In this document: in pieces, positions 25,502-39,210 of the stretch
Numbering within the stretch: position 1 is the first letter of the stretch
Layout of the letters: every line of letters starts with the position of its first letter
Assembly: GCF_008831285.2 (NCBI RefSeq)
Contig: NC_045138.2
Coordinates: 19,935,934-19,999,933 of the forward strand
Direction of reading: 5' to 3'
Source: Nymphaea colorata
Lineage: Eukaryota > Streptophyta > Magnoliopsida > Nymphaeales > Nymphaeaceae
DNA length: 64,000 bases
Position numbers and translations under genes: made by a program
Notes under the pieces: model-generated
The model's database searches: none
What the model was told of the DNA's origin: nothing
The model's input: only the letters and a program-made list of their open reading frames with translations

Positions 25502-27030
25502 TTACCTAATTGAAGGGGTAGCTAGAGCAAGAAGAAACTCTTTGTAATCTCCATCTGGCATGCTTCCTTGAATTGCTTCATGGATTTTCATTCCATACTT
25601 GGTCTGAAATGCTTTTTCTACCTCCTTCCTGTCAGTCTCAATTACATTCATCAAAGCACGTGGCAGTATGTTTTTGTCTGTAGTCAAGCCCTTGATGCTT
25701 TTATACAACATCTGGAAGAAAGGGCAATTAGATTTTAGTTATGTATGTTTTGATGCAGACGGTAAAAACTAGCTGAAGTATGCATCCTTACCTGCTTCTT
25801 CCCTTGACATGGTAGCATGCTTGCTTTTGATATTCCATGCTACTTTCATGCGTTATTATCATCTTAATGTTGACATTCTCTTTGCATATACATATAGTTT
25901 TTTATGCATTAAATGTTGTATGCGTAATATTACCTTGGCATAATATTTGGCTGGAGTATACATGCATTTGACAGTCATTAGGAATGAATCTTCAAATTCC
26001 CCTTGTGTCTTTTTCTTTAGCGTCTGCATAAAAGACATTTGTTAGGCATGATACAGGTGCTTTGATTGTTTAAATATTTATTCATAGGCTATGATTTGAT
26101 AACAGAGGCTATGTTACACACCTTTGTAAGATCATGTCCGTATATATGCTTGTAGCAAGATAACATCAACTTGAGTTGTGGTAGGCACCGCTTGCTAAGG
26201 ATCTCAATAACAACTGCTTCATCTGTTGCTTCCGCTCTCCCTTCCACTGCTTCATACAGCCTCTTTGCATCCCACTGCGCGACGTGTAGACTGACATCCA
26301 TATCATGTGACTTATGTGCGGCATCAAGCGCTGCTAGTATCTGAGAAATGACATCTGACACACTTTAGCCTTTAGGTGTCCCATTTGCATGCATAATTGC
26401 ATATCCTTAACCATATAAACCAACATCAACTGGGAGTTAATCCAGTCGTACCGTAGAGAAATGAAACATCAACATAGTAAACTTACTTTCTGGTAAGGGC
26501 TTTTGGGCTCAGATGATGCTATGTCATAGTCTAGGTGTCTCTTAAACCTCGCAAGGTAAGTTTGCTTCATAAGGAGCATCTGCCTTGGCTTTCGGCCCAC
26601 ATAAATTTCAACCAGTGCTATGTATTGGTTGTCGCCAATTTCAAGTGACTGTTTTGCAAGAACAACGTCACGTTCATGTGGGCTAAGCATCCACAGAGAC
26701 AACAGAGTGCAAATCTATAGAAGGGAAGACAAGAAAAGAAAGATAATTGAGTAGATGAAGAAAACAGAAATTTCACGCATTTTGCTTGGTTAAATGGTTC
26801 TAGTTAGTCATACCGACCTCATTTCGCTGCCCAGCTGCTTGGGCTCTTTGGAGATGCTCAACCAAGTCTTGCCCATACATGGCAGTGTAGGTGCTGCAGA
26901 GCTGTTGCCGCTCCAGCTGAGTTCGGCGGGCCAAGATTCTGGCAAGGTGACCAAGTTGACTCTTCTTCTCATGGATCTCTCTGCATTCGTTCTGGCAGTC
27001 GAGATGGGAGGTAGAGGGATTGGAAGCCAT
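25502..27030 (-). CDS. Annexin family protein with divergent calcium-binding sites
   Basis: Five minus-strand exons (27030-26818, 26714-26487, 26340-26122, 26023-25934, 25711-25502), all phase 0, join to 319 aa. This is close to the usual length of about 316 for plant annexins. Four annexin repeats are readable: [20 protein letters not shown] in repeat I, a WMLSPHERD segment entering repeat [17 protein letters not shown] and [20 protein letters not shown] in repeat III, and [20 protein letters not shown] then [12 protein letters not shown] in repeat IV. Annexins bind acidic phospholipids through Ca2+ at GxGT loops. Here repeat I has lost its loop altogether and repeat IV has GLTT (258-261) instead of GxGT. 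Strong Ca2+ dependence is therefore doubtful (inference). The first intron's donor, GTCGGT, is weak; the alternative GTATGA four bases downstream breaks the frame. Confidence 0.9.
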
Positions 27031-27094
27031 GCTTGGGGAAAGTTGTAGGCGGGTGTTTGTGCTATGGTAGTCACTTGCGGTTGCCTGTCAGCCA

Positions 27095-27102
27095 TATATA
27101 TA
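27095..27102 (-). promoter_or_regulatory. TATA box of the annexin gene
   Basis: TATATATA on the minus strand lies about 65 bp upstream of the annexin ATG at 27030, suitable for a short leader. Confidence 0.6.
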
Positions 27103-30089
27103 AAGATGGAAGTATTTGCTTGGGGGCAAAGGAAAGGCTTGCTTTTTCCGAAACAGAATTTTGGATCCACGGTGGTGATTGGTGCTGGTTGACTCAGCCT
27201 GGGAGAATCTCCACAAAAAGGTTACCCAACCGCAGCTTCGTTTGATAGAAACAGGAGCCTTTCCTTTGTCTCCATTGGTGCTTTTCGACGTGATTTCGAC
27301 ACGTACGAGCTGGACGCTTGTGTGTTTCCTTGTCGTTTCTTTGTGTTTGAAAACTTTACATGCGTGTGGATTGATTTTTGATTGAACTTTGTTTATGGCC
27401 CTTTCTTTCAAATCAGCGTCTACGTGGAGCAAGTTTAAATTTGGGTGAACTTTAGATGGTGAGGCCTGCCTTTTCCTTACAATTTGACGAAATTCTTTTG
27501 TAGCATCTTGGTAATAGACTGGAGTAATAATTTCTATTTGAAAAATTGCCAAATAGGTTCTAAGATAGCAAGAACACCGTTTGTCCATTTCTTTTACTTG
27601 GTGAATCTCTGTTTTGCACTTGAACTTAAAAAATCTAATGGTTCTTGATTTTATTGTAATATAGGGAAGAATACGCGTTAAAATTCTTAGTTGCATCTTT
27701 CTCTTAGTTGTTCCTTGTCTTATTCCCTCCAACTTTTTTCCCGATTCGTTCTTTTATTCTCTTTTGACACTGCAAGGCTGCAAGCACGGTTAATCCCTTT
27801 CCTCTTTTTGGACACAACAGTGCGTTCACACTCGGCTGCTGCGAATTCATGGAAAATGCCACTTTGCCTTTCTTGCGGTACGACGTGGCTTCAAGGAGTT
27901 TGCAATTGTGGGAGTTTCATATTTGTCGTAACATGCCGCACTAAAGTTCATCACTCGTTCCTCATTTTCTTCCCAGACAAACCCGGGTAAGTCCAAGCCT
28001 CCTAGATTATGCAAATTTCGTTTCAATTTGTACCCTCATTAGATTATGCGAAGAGCGACCCGCATGTGGGATATCGAGCTTCTGATTCTCTTCAATTTGA
28101 AGGCCTGGAGTCCAACCGTCCAACCAGGTGAACCGAGGTCGGGTTAGCTGCAAAGCCTAGCTTCTGATCAGCTAATTTTGTTCGAAAACGGAAAAAGTCT
28201 TGCCCTAGATTAAATTTCAGAAAATGGAAAACAAGAAGGATTGAGTCTCGGCGCCACCAGGAAGCTGGCTTGAATCATGGGAGCAGGTCCTTCCTGTCCT
28301 TTCTGTATCGCCACCGCCTCTGCAAGTGCATGCTTTTTCAGTAATGGATACCAACAGCACAAATTTACTTTACACAAACATTTGTGATGCGTTCCAAGCT
28401 TCCCACTTTCCACCAAGTAACAATAAAATTAAATTACTTCGGAATAGGTGTCTTTTGATAATTCAGAAACATTATTTATGCATTTCAATCTTTCCACTTT
28501 CTACTGTTAAACTAACATAATATTTTGTTCTTGGAACAGGTGTCTTGGCGAATGATTGAACTTCTTTTTAGGTTTGGAGGAAGATAATAAGAAGATTGTA
28601 TGTAAAGAACTCAACACAAAATAAACTTGAAAAGTTAGAACTTCGCTACCTTTTCCGTAGATTACTGCAAAAGCAGGACTTTTTCTAGAATCAAAATTTA
28701 TCAAGGAACTCTACGCCAAAATAACACCACGGTTTCTTAGTTAACATTTTACATTAACTATTATTTGTTGAAGACACCACTTTACATTAACTAGCCAAAC
28801 TTAAAACAGGGGAAAAAGCTACAAAAAAGAGTAGCTAACATGCTAATAATTTAGAAATCACAAGAAATAAAAACAAGTATGCGGAGAGGTCACCTATTAT
28901 CTCAAAAACTGGATTGAAAAAGGAGAAAAGACGTTTTTAATATTTGTCTAAAAACAATAAATATATCGTGCCTTAAGCATCCACTAGCTTCAAGCACCAG
29001 ATGGACGTCGGCTTGACACGTGTGTGCCGGATCATTGTCGGCCCCTTCTTCGCCGTCTTCCCTTCAACTAAAAGATGGGTTTCTCTTGGGGAGAGACGGT
29101 GTACCTCGCCTGTAGACTAGATATTCTCGGACAAATATATTTTTTAAAATTTAAAATTTTACATGAAAAATTTAAAAATTTTAGTTTAACCTACACAAAA
29201 AATAATTTGAAAAACTTGAATTCTCGTTAAAATTTTGAAACTACAATTCAACCCCTGACAAAAAATTCCGCCCTTTGCGAACCCCTTCTTTCGTTCTGTC
29301 GGTAAAGAAATCCTGTACAATCGTCTTCCCATCGCCTAAACGCAACCAAGCGGTGAAGGGAAGATCCCGCTCGTCGCCAAGTCTGCAATGGCCGGCCTGA
29401 TAGACCGCCGGCCCTCCTGGTCACCGACAGGATTTCGGATAATTCTACTGCGGTGGTCCATTGCGTGAAGATCACGCTGTCCTGCACAAGGCTTTGAGTT
29501 TTGAGCTTTACTTAAACTTGGAGCCGAGCTTGAGTTTTACGGAACAAACTTTGGCACGACCAATCGTGTTTGTACTTGGTCTCCTATTCTAAGCTTGAGG
29601 AGAGTTAACCAGCACGCAAAGCTGCCTGCTGAGCCCAGTACGAAAGAAATATTGTGCAACAATAAGTACTACAACTTAAGCGAGTTGAAACTTTAGGTTG
29701 AACCACATGCATTTAGTAATCCTATCAAGTTAGAGCTACTAGTTTACTTCAGCCTTTGACTCTGCTTAGACTGTGAAGTGATGAGCAAGAAATTCATTGA
29801 AGAGAAGAGAATGACCCGGTAAAAGTGAAAAGTTCTCACACATGATATTGTTCACCACATATATAAATATTCCAAAACCAGCATTTGTGAAATCAAAAGA
29901 GATAGTTTATCCTTTATGATAAAAAATGGAACTTAATGGAGGTGTACATCAGCAGATTTTACTTGAGACGTATCACAATCTTGATTTGTTTTCTTTGAAT
30001 GTACAACTTTCTGCTAGCATCTCAATTCTGGGGTCAAGCGAAGATTTTGATTTTGAATGTTCAGCTAAACTTGTTGCAAGCTAACCTAT

Positions 30090-30254
30090 TAGAGGCGGAG
30101 CCAAAAAATTTCAACAAAGAGGCACTAGTTTATAATTTTAGATTTTAAAGGGGCACTTTTATGTAAATTTAAAAAACAGCTATGAAGTTTCAATATAAAA
30201 ATAACCATTTTTTGTAGGCATGTGTGGGCAATTGCCCACACCTCCCTCCGCCTT
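30090..30254. mobile_element. Degraded hAT-like MITE
   Basis: The left terminus TAGAGGCGGAGCCAAAA and the inverted right terminus AGAAGGCGGAGGGAGG match the family ends. It carries the family's GGGCAATTGCCC palindrome near 30229. No clean target duplication survives, so the boundaries are approximate. Confidence 0.5.
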
Positions 30255-32533
30255 CTCTAAATGTCTCCTTTGTTTCTACAAGAATGAAGATCAGTGCAAA
30301 CTTGGCAGCCGTGTTGGGCATGATTCTGGATAAACATGTCCATCAATATAATGAAACCTCGTCTTTTGTATCTAAAAACATTATACTATCACTATTAGTA
30401 CTGAATAGTACCTTAAAGGTTGTAACAAAAAATGTCTCGCTTCCTAGATCTATGAGCCACAACCATTATTAATGAGATTATAACTTGTTAGTCTCTATCC
30501 CTTTATGTTGGGTGAACAATGTCACAAAAAATATGTTTTAAAAAAATCAAAAAATGTAATAAATAAGTCAGCTGTTTAAAACTTAAAAAATGCAGTTTTT
30601 TTTTTAAAAATCCGTTGTTTGAAAAAAAAACGAAAAATATGCAAAAAAGAGTTTTTCCCCTTTTTTCATTTTATTTATTTATTTCATGTTTATTAACACC
30701 AAATTGCTTGTTTTTTATTTTCTATTTTTTATTTGTTGCAAATTTGCTTTTTTGTTCTTGTTTGAGTTATTAGTTTCTCACTTATTTTATTTTCCCTATT
30801 TCTTTATTTTTTTAATTTTTTAAAAAGTTACTGTATTTTTTCTGTTTTTTTAAAGCTTGCCGTATTATCTTGCCATTTGCAAGAAAGTTTTTTGTGAGTA
30901 TGGGTAGAACTTATTTCATTATTTTATGCCTTGATCAACTTGTGGATGTTTGTTTGTATATCTTGTTGGCATTTCAATGCATTTGCATATGTTAGTGTGC
31001 AAGTGTTCTTGCTTCTCCGAATCTGTGACTCTGTGTGTGAGAGAGAGAGAGAGAGAGAGTACTACGTCTATGTTGATGTGAATGTGCATGAACTTCTAAG
31101 GGACACCAAAAACATGCTTATGTGCTATTGAGATGACACAAACTCAGGAACTAGATTAGATCATGTCTAAACATTAAGAGTTACTCTTCAAAACATACTC
31201 TACCATAGTCAATATCTTACAGATACATGACATGCAAACTACTTATTTAGAATTAGGACTAGATGACCATAACCTACGTATCCAAGGTTCTCTAGCAAGC
31301 GGAATTCATCTTTGCTCTAGATGGTTCAAAATCTAGCTCCTTCATTGTCAACTATGAAAGACATGTAGCACACACATTTCAAGTCTAAATATGTTGATCC
31401 ATGTTTTTTCCTTAGCTGTAAAACAAACCTTACCTGAAATTTTGTATTTGGCAAGCTAAAACTACCCTAATGTTGCTTTCCAACATCAGACAAGTTCATT
31501 TTAATTCCATTATTGGATTCTTAACTCCACTGATCTTATGTGATCATTCAGTTTATATGTGTGACGCAGTTTCAACTAAGAGCTTGAGAAGTCAAATTGC
31601 TTAACATATATAATATTAAAAGAGATGGAAATAAAATAAAGTGAGAACCTGTCACACTAAATACTGTTGACAATGATGAAGTTATGATGGTCCAATTTTG
31701 CATATTTAGAAGCAAGCAAAAAATGCATTTCTGCATCAACTGTTGTGCAGGTGATCTTTTTGAGTATATTTAAACCAGTAGCTAGACAAAGTCGTCTGAC
31801 CACATATAGAAATAACATAATAATGCAGCTATAATCATTCAATTAAAACTAAAATGCTTTTAATTTTTTCTTGAATTATTTTGAGCTAAGAAAACCACAT
31901 ATTGCAAAGGCGTGTCTGATCATACAATTGAATATCCTTTTCAATCTCCACAGAACTCAAATCTTCATGCGTGGATTCATTGAAATAACAGATTTTGGCT
32001 GAAATCATGTACGATACAGTATTGTTTATCATTTGTTTTTGTTTACCATGTTGCTCAAGCTAGTGCTGCAATTTGCCATACCATTATGCTGAAATTGTAT
32101 ACGACAACTTGTAAATGAGTGAAACTATGTATACCAGTATGACCAGAGTGCACTGTCATGGGATGATATTTTTCTGATGACCCATATAATAAAAGAAGAA
32201 GGTTATTGTAATGCAAAAGATGTGTAAGTTGTTAAAATTATTTCTTATGTTATTTATTAACTCAAAACTGTTGCACACATATGTTATCATTAGATTACGT
32301 GCATTATAATGACACACAAATGCTTATTTTTGTGTTGGTGAATCACAAAAGAAAGTCACATTGCTAGAATGTTCTTGTACGTTAGTATCTTGTTATTCAA
32401 AGTGAAGCTCATTCACTGATACGGAAGTTGAAGTGCGCACGGGGTTAGGGACCCGATGCATAGAAAGCAATCCTGTATCTTACGTGGGCGAGAGCTTGGG
32501 TGGGGGGCTTCGACTGTCTTGTCTTCTTGATGA

Positions 32534-32800
32534 ATGGTCAAGAATGGTAAGATGAAATACTACTCTTCAGGCACATCTCAAAGTGAACCCATAGCACCTG
32601 AAGCAGCGCCATTGTGGCTGCTTGTAGCTGCGGCCCAGGTAGCTTTGGCGACGGGGCTATCTGTCGCCATTTTTGCCTTACGACACTGGAGGGTATCAGC
32701 CAACAACGGTCAATGCTTAATTGCTTATCAATATCACTCCCTGCATGATGGGCAATACATGCATGTTTACATATATTCCAAGTGCAGATTTTATGGATGA
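32534..32800 (+). CDS. Uncharacterised small ORF with one hydrophobic helix
   Basis: I do not recognise this ORF. It could encode 88 aa beginning MVKNGKMKYYSSG. An acidic/proline segment (SEPIAPEAAP) is followed at about residues 29-48 by LLVAAAQVALATGLSVAIFA, which looks like a single transmembrane helix, and then by basic RHWR. This part is locally GC-richer than its surroundings. A GTATCA just after RHWR could be a splice donor, so a longer spliced protein is possible. No TATA box or downstream exon was recognised, and chance is a real alternative. Confidence 0.25.
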   Translation: MVKNGKMKYYSSGTSQSEPIAPEAAPLWLLVAAAQVALATGLSVAIFALRHWRVSANNGQCLIAYQYHSLHDGQYMHVYIYSKCRFYG

Positions 32801-34107
32801 GGGGATCTACAGAACTGGCATTGTTATATAAAAAACTGAAATCTGCATCTGTGAAAGGATTTATGATGGAGTTAAGATCGGGCATTTGGTGCTCAATATC
32901 TGGTCAGGACCCAATCATTATTTTATGCACTTTGCTGTTTTGCATCTGACCCATTTGCATCCCTTGTCAAACTCACTGTAACTAGGGCTGTACAACAGGT
33001 CAAGCCAACTCAATGTCGCTTGGTTAAACGAGTAGAGCTCGAGTTTAACTGACAATTCGAGATTATAAATGAGTTGAGTTCAAGTTACATGAACTACTAA
33101 GTTAAACTCGAATAAGCTCATTTAATCTAGGTGATAAGAAGATGAGGAATTGATAAACAAGCTTAAATGAGTCGAGCTTGAGCCAAGATTCAGTCTATTG
33201 AGGCAAGCATGATCTCACCTTATACACAGCTTGACACTAGATCGAAGAGTCGAGTCGACTTGAGCTGACTGAATTTGAGCTCACCTAACTGTAACTAATC
33301 AAGTTTGAGCAAAACTTTGCAACTGGTGCTCTTCGTAGTTCTTTGCTGTCAAAGATTTTCCTTTTTGGTCCTGACTGATTCAGAAAAAAATTGAAGATGA
33401 TGTGCAGAAGCACGTGCCCGTGTGATGACTTCCTCCTTCTTCTTGGTCTCTTTTATATGGGGACTCGAGTTTTTCTGGCATTTCTTATTGATGAAATCAT
33501 GGGCGTCATCATGGCAGTTCTTTCTTTAGACAATCTTTTTCAGTAGAAGTTTCTTTCTTTAAATGCAGCGGCGCTGCATATGCCGATATCTAAAGCTAGC
33601 AGATGGCTTCACACTCCTGGTCCATTTCATTGTTACATGCATTGAAGTGGATGCAGGCTTGTAGATCACAAGGGTCCCATGCCCTCTCTGCTGCATAAAG
33701 AAAAGCGATTCAAGTTAACTCTGCTTTTGAGGTTCGAATTCTCTTTTTGTCTCATTCAGGCAGGCCCATGTGAATCAACTCCCGAAATCTCTTTTTCTCA
33801 AATGAGCTCACTTTACATCAGTATTGTGAAAATTGGTCTGTGGATTAGAGTTACATTAATATTGTAAAGATTCTTTTGCAGAAGCGGAGTTAGAAACCTT
33901 TTTTTTTTAAGTGCTCTTCTATCTAAGAAGACGGTCACTTGCTGAGCTTGCTTGACGCTAACTAGCTACGCCACTTTGTCCTAATTGGTTCGATTATGTT
34001 CTTAAGCCAATTGGTTTCATCCCTTATGTAGTCAATTGTGGCACACTTGGTAGGTCTCAACTGCTAGGGCCTTAGCAGGAAAACACTATGAGAAAACTTG
34101 GGCTTAG

Positions 34108-34254
34108 CGGCGGAAACAGAAATTTTGGTTGGAGGGGCACCAATATATATAAATAATCAAATATTTGACAGCAGAAAAATAAAAAAAAAAAGAGTATTTT
34201 GTGGGTCTGGTATGAGCAATTACTCACACCAAAACCACATCTTGTTCCGCCATT
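34108..34254. mobile_element. Short hAT-like MITE
   Basis: The left end CGGCGGAAACAGAAATTTT and the inverted right end AATGGCGGAACAAG are related. GCTTAG is directly repeated at 34102-34107 and 34255-34260 as the surviving target duplication. The interior has the family feature of a GGAGGGGCACC block followed by AT-rich DNA. Confidence 0.6.
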
Positions 34255-35929
34255 GCTTAGGCTGCAGAACAATAATGTTGACAATTAATTTGAAGTCTTT
34301 AACTTCACATCTTTGACATGTTCTTCTTACCAACTACGATCACTTTGTTGGGACATATAAGTAAAAATAAGGGCGCACATTTTTTTTTTGCTTTCCATAT
34401 TGTCCTCATGGACCTTCTTTTGGAACTTGCCCATTGCATTTGTGTGTTTCATGAGAAGCCCTTTCTAGGGGCTTTTAGTCTTTGGAACACCCAGATGCTC
34501 ACGTTCTGTTGATCAAGGCCCCAGCATTTAGTCTCCATTGGCTTATATTGGTCATAATTCATAAGATTTAAACTATTAAATCTATCAGAAAATGATAAGG
34601 CTTGACTTCACATTTTAAAAAACGTTGTGCCATTTTAATGTCTCCAATTTGAAAACGCTAATCCTTTTGAACTTCGCGCTGCCAATAGCTACGTGAAGAG
34701 AGTTTTAAAACTTAGCTAAAGTTGTTTTGCCGAGAAGATTATGGCATTGAAACACCTAAAATGCAAAACCATCGGAGTGGTAGCGGTTCTAACTAATCAC
34801 GGTGAGGTTGGAAGAATCTCCATTGGAATACGAGATAAGAAGTGACAATCATAAGTTGAAGCTGAAAGGAAAGCAGTCCAATGAATTGCCATGATGAATT
34901 GATTCCAATGATCTTTTGGAATAAAGCAAGGAGTTCCACGCATACTCTCTCTCTCTCGCGCCCCTCTCTTTCTTCACCATGGTGAATGGGTCCAAAAAGA
35001 AGAGTTCGTGAGTGAGTCCAAAAAGTAAGAGGTAGTTAAATATGAAGCTATGATCTTTAAGAATACAATTTGATGCAGAGTAGGGAGGTTCGACTCCTGA
35101 TCAGAGACACAAATCAACTAATTTAATTGAATTGAAAGGAAACAAACACTAGACAATGTTGATAATTAATGGAAACAAAGAGAGCAAGAAAGGGGAACAG
35201 GATCTTTCATTCTTGAATAATTCACCCTAAGAGGGAAAAAAAAACATGGGTATTTTAGGAAAATATGCCGAAGAGGTCAAATTTCGTCTCTATTTTCTCC
35301 TATCCCAAGGTTTAAGGCTGCTTCAGAACGTTCTTAGATGAATTTATGGTTTTGTAATTCAAAGGAGCAATGCTCATGGGAAGGAATCAAGTTAAGGACT
35401 GGGCTTTTATTGGCAGCTATGTTATGTTTCTTAAGATGACCAAAATATAATAAAGGATCTACAAACACACTAAATGGGTCCAATCGAACAATGTATGCCT
35501 GAGAAAAGCTGAACCTTCGGCTTTTCTATCCCTTGTCACATGCGGGGACCTCCTCTTGTACCCTTCATCTCATCCTAAGTCAGGACTTGCACACATCTTC
35601 ACATTGGTGTTGTTGAGCGGTACATTTATCGAGAATGGACCCTTGGACGTGTCGGACGAATTTGGATTCATTAGAGGCTGTTTAGAAATGGTAATATGTT
35701 ACTGTTCCGTGCATATAGTGAGGCAAATTCATAAAATATTTTTTGAATTGCTCAATGAATCTAACCAATTTTTCAGTTAATCTACCGTTAAAAGTGAAGC
35801 AAATTCATAAAATACTTTTTCAACTGCTCAATGAATCTAAGCAATTTTTCAGTTAGATATATAAAACGTTTACAAAATGTTCTATCCAAAGCAGCCTCTT
35901 AGGTCCCTTTGAGTTCGCTTTGCATCACA

Positions 35930-36262
35930 ATGGCAGACAGTTCCATCAACCTGGATAGCTGCTCTGTTTCTCTGCTTAGAAAGCGCGCGACTAGTGATAT
36001 CCCAACTGGCCCGTTGTAAGTTATGAAACCAGCAGCATCACAGAGAAGGTAACTTAAGATGGCGAATCATGGCGGTTTCAGTCGTGAGGAAAAGTATGAA
36101 GAGTACAGAGACATGATCACTCCTAAATCTAGGCCATACATGACGGCCCAGCCTCCTCGTAACCGGTCAAAAAGAACAACCGAAATCATTGGGTCTAAAC
36201 CATTAAAGTTCGAAACTTCTCCTCGGTATCCACTCTCAGTGTGAAACTGCTACTCCTGTCTT
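35930..36262. other. Open reading on both strands, possible decayed exon
   Basis: On the plus strand a frame beginning with an ATG at 35930 reads MADSSINLDSCSV..., is broken by two TAA codons, and continues from an ATG at 36059 for 61 codons. A GTAAGT at about 36016 could be a donor. The minus-strand complement of the same stretch reads for over 100 codons with one TGA. Neither translation matches a family I know. It may be a small gene, a pseudogene fragment, or chance. Confidence 0.2.
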
Positions 36263-39125
36263 GAGGGGATCGAAATTGAAAGAATAAACCCTACCACGAA
36301 CGCGTAGTGAAAAGTAAAAGTTTCACCGTTCCCACTGATCAGTTTCCAATGGGAACACTTCCAAAGCAGTCATTGATCATAACAATTAATTAATAAAACT
36401 CTCTCTCTTATTACAGGGCAATTGTTGTACTCCCATGATATGGATATACATAATTCAGGCTCTTTAGAGTCTCTTATCCAGATCCAATCGAGACTGTTCA
36501 ATCCACATGATGAATAGTTCACAGAAAAACAAGAATGAAGTGAGTATTTATTCACACATTTTTCTTCTTATTTTTCTTTCAGTCATTCATCTGCTTTAGA
36601 TAAACAAAATCATCATTCACACACTAATATATATATAAGAATTTAAACTGTTTGTACTTTTTTGAATCCGGCTCAGTTTGTATCAAATTCAGCTTAATGA
36701 AGTTTTATGTTTGTGGTTCGAATTTGAAATTTAATTTTTAAAGTCTAATTTTGATCCAGCTAGCGTAAGATCTGATATTTATGTGTTGTTTATCGAGCCA
36801 CAGACAGATATTACATCCCCAGATACGTAGTACTGTGTGTCTCTGAGCGAGAGAGAGCTAAAGACTTTGGACGGTTGCCTTTTACTGCACTGATTTCATA
36901 AAAATCCTTCTTGTTGGTTGCTACCGTTCGTTTACATGTACAACTTTTCATTATTATATTTACATAAAAGAGACCTACAGCTCTACCGTGGCCTTTTTCA
37001 GAGACATGCCCTGCAAAAGTGGCGGTCATTCTGAAGAAGACGTGACTTCCTTGAGGACGACCCACAATCTTTTTAGTATTTTATGCGCAAAATTCTGTTA
37101 TCATGTGCCCTCTCAACAAATTAACGCTTCCTATTTGTAGCCTTCAGGTTTCTCCCCTTCCGCAACTCAAGTTCATGTAGAACAAGAGAGAGGAAAAGAG
37201 AGAAGAAGGAAACTTCTGTTCGGAATGAAGTTTGTTCCAAGATCTTTCCCTGCAAATCTTTCTGTATTTCTCTTGTCGCTTTTCAAGAGCAAATGATCGT
37301 ATGAAAGATAGATCTCGGACCAGGCTTCATTCCTCACAGCATGTTTTCTATGCCCAAAGAAAATTAACCTTATCCTGAATCTATTCACGATTCATTTCTT
37401 ATTGATCAAGTAAGATTGTCTAAGTTGGTCTATTTCACTTGTTAGCAACTCGTGTTTTTGCTGCATGGGCACATAAGTTGGCTAGTTTGTTCCTTGTACT
37501 CATGCTTTTACATTGTCATCCAGATCTGTTGCCACTGTAATTCTTCTCCTTTGAAGGAAAGGACAAAAACATTGCCTTTGTAGCTTTCTTTTTCCCACCT
37601 TCCATTTTGTCTTTGCTATATAGAACATATTTCAAATGCAACATAATGTATGATACCTTTGTTTGTTTATGGTCTTTTGAAGATTTATACTGAGGGAATG
37701 TGGATTCATGGATTATCAGTTTCTCATTTAGAATTGCAACTTGCTGTATTATTTGTGTTTGACTGTTATAACACATATATAACCTTTTTCATGTGTTTTT
37801 GCTCAAGTTCATCAATGAAAATTGATCTACATTGTTAAAATGTGATGTCAGGTAAGGGTGGCCGTTTTAACAGACCATTGCTAGTTGATGATTTAGATGC
37901 CCATGCATGGATAATCTTGATCATATCAGGGAAAACAAAACTTTTCCCACCACCTGCTCACTGTGGTGGGATCCATTGAGAATCGGTTTCTCCTGCAACC
38001 ATGCGTATGATATACATACGCGCAGGCTTGGTGGAAAACAACATAGAGTAATGATAAATCATATGAGAAAAACAGTGTTTTTTTTCACTAAGTCAAACTT
38101 CTGAATTTTTATCAATTGTGGCGGCATTTGGATTGTGATATTGTGATTACGGGTGCATGCTCTGCACGTATTTGTATTTCCTTGATGTACATAACATTGA
38201 CAAACTCTTTCATAAGACAAGGCCTCTCTGTCACTCCCCAGGCTCTCCACATGCATAATGTCTACTATCTTAAGAATTTGATGGATTTCTGATGATCCTC
38301 TATAATGTTTCTCAGTGTGTCATTGTTCTCAAGAAAGTGTGGTGCATTTCGTTTTATATTATTGTTTTCTTTTTCTTTGTCGAGAAAGGAATTGCCTTTA
38401 GTGTCTTACTTGGGGATAGAGATGAACCGTCCCGGATGCTGTTACAGAGAAGAGAACACGAGTATACTAGACATGGTGATATTAGCCTACAGTAAGATTT
38501 CCATTTTTCATTTATTTTTGGTTGGCTGAAAGCAAAGTAAAAGACTCATCCATAAGCTAAGATTCATCCATGGTTATAACTGAAGTCTTACAGTCAGTGA
38601 GAAATAAACATATATAAGTTGCAGCGTTCATTTCACCATAAAGATTGTTTTGTTACATAAAAAACTGCAGCAATTCTTGTGTGATCTTCAGGCAGGTGTA
38701 GGAATCTTCCACCCATTTATTTTGGTGTTGCAGTCTCACACAGGAAATGTTGGTGCTAACCTGTTCTTCTTCTTCAAGTACAATTAATCTGTTACTGAAG
38801 CGCCTGCCATTCACGAGGCGCAACAAGGAGGCCTCCTCAAGTTAGATGACCAAAGAAGTGAATTCTATATGGAGAATATGGCTGTTTACTTTCTGGTTGC
38901 CTAAGGAATGCCATAAATGATTTTCTGTGCGGGAACTGAACAAGACTCTCCACTCATCGAGACGCCTGTTCCGTTCTAATATAATGTTTGCGACGACCAG
39001 GAACAAATGGGGTTGTACGTGTGAAGGCCTACGTAGGATTGTACATTAACGGCGATTTCCACGCATACATGTAGAGCTTCCTCCAAGGCTCCAACAATAG
39101 CTGCATTGGGTTGCAACGTTATCGA

Positions 39126-39210
39126 ATTCTCTCTCTCTCTCCCCGATTGGTGACCTTGTCACTACATTCTCGTTTTGAATAAATTTTCATTTCGTCTCTC
39201 TCTCTCTCTC

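Noticed and set aside
27088-27732. 214-codon minus-strand frame upstream of annexin
   Set aside because: It overlaps the annexin promoter/TATA region, is lysine/threonine-rich without a recognisable domain, and does not splice into the annexin reading frame.
35075-35110. tRNA-like T-arm word GGTTCGACTCC
   Set aside because: No acceptor stem, D arm or anticodon arm can be formed around it.
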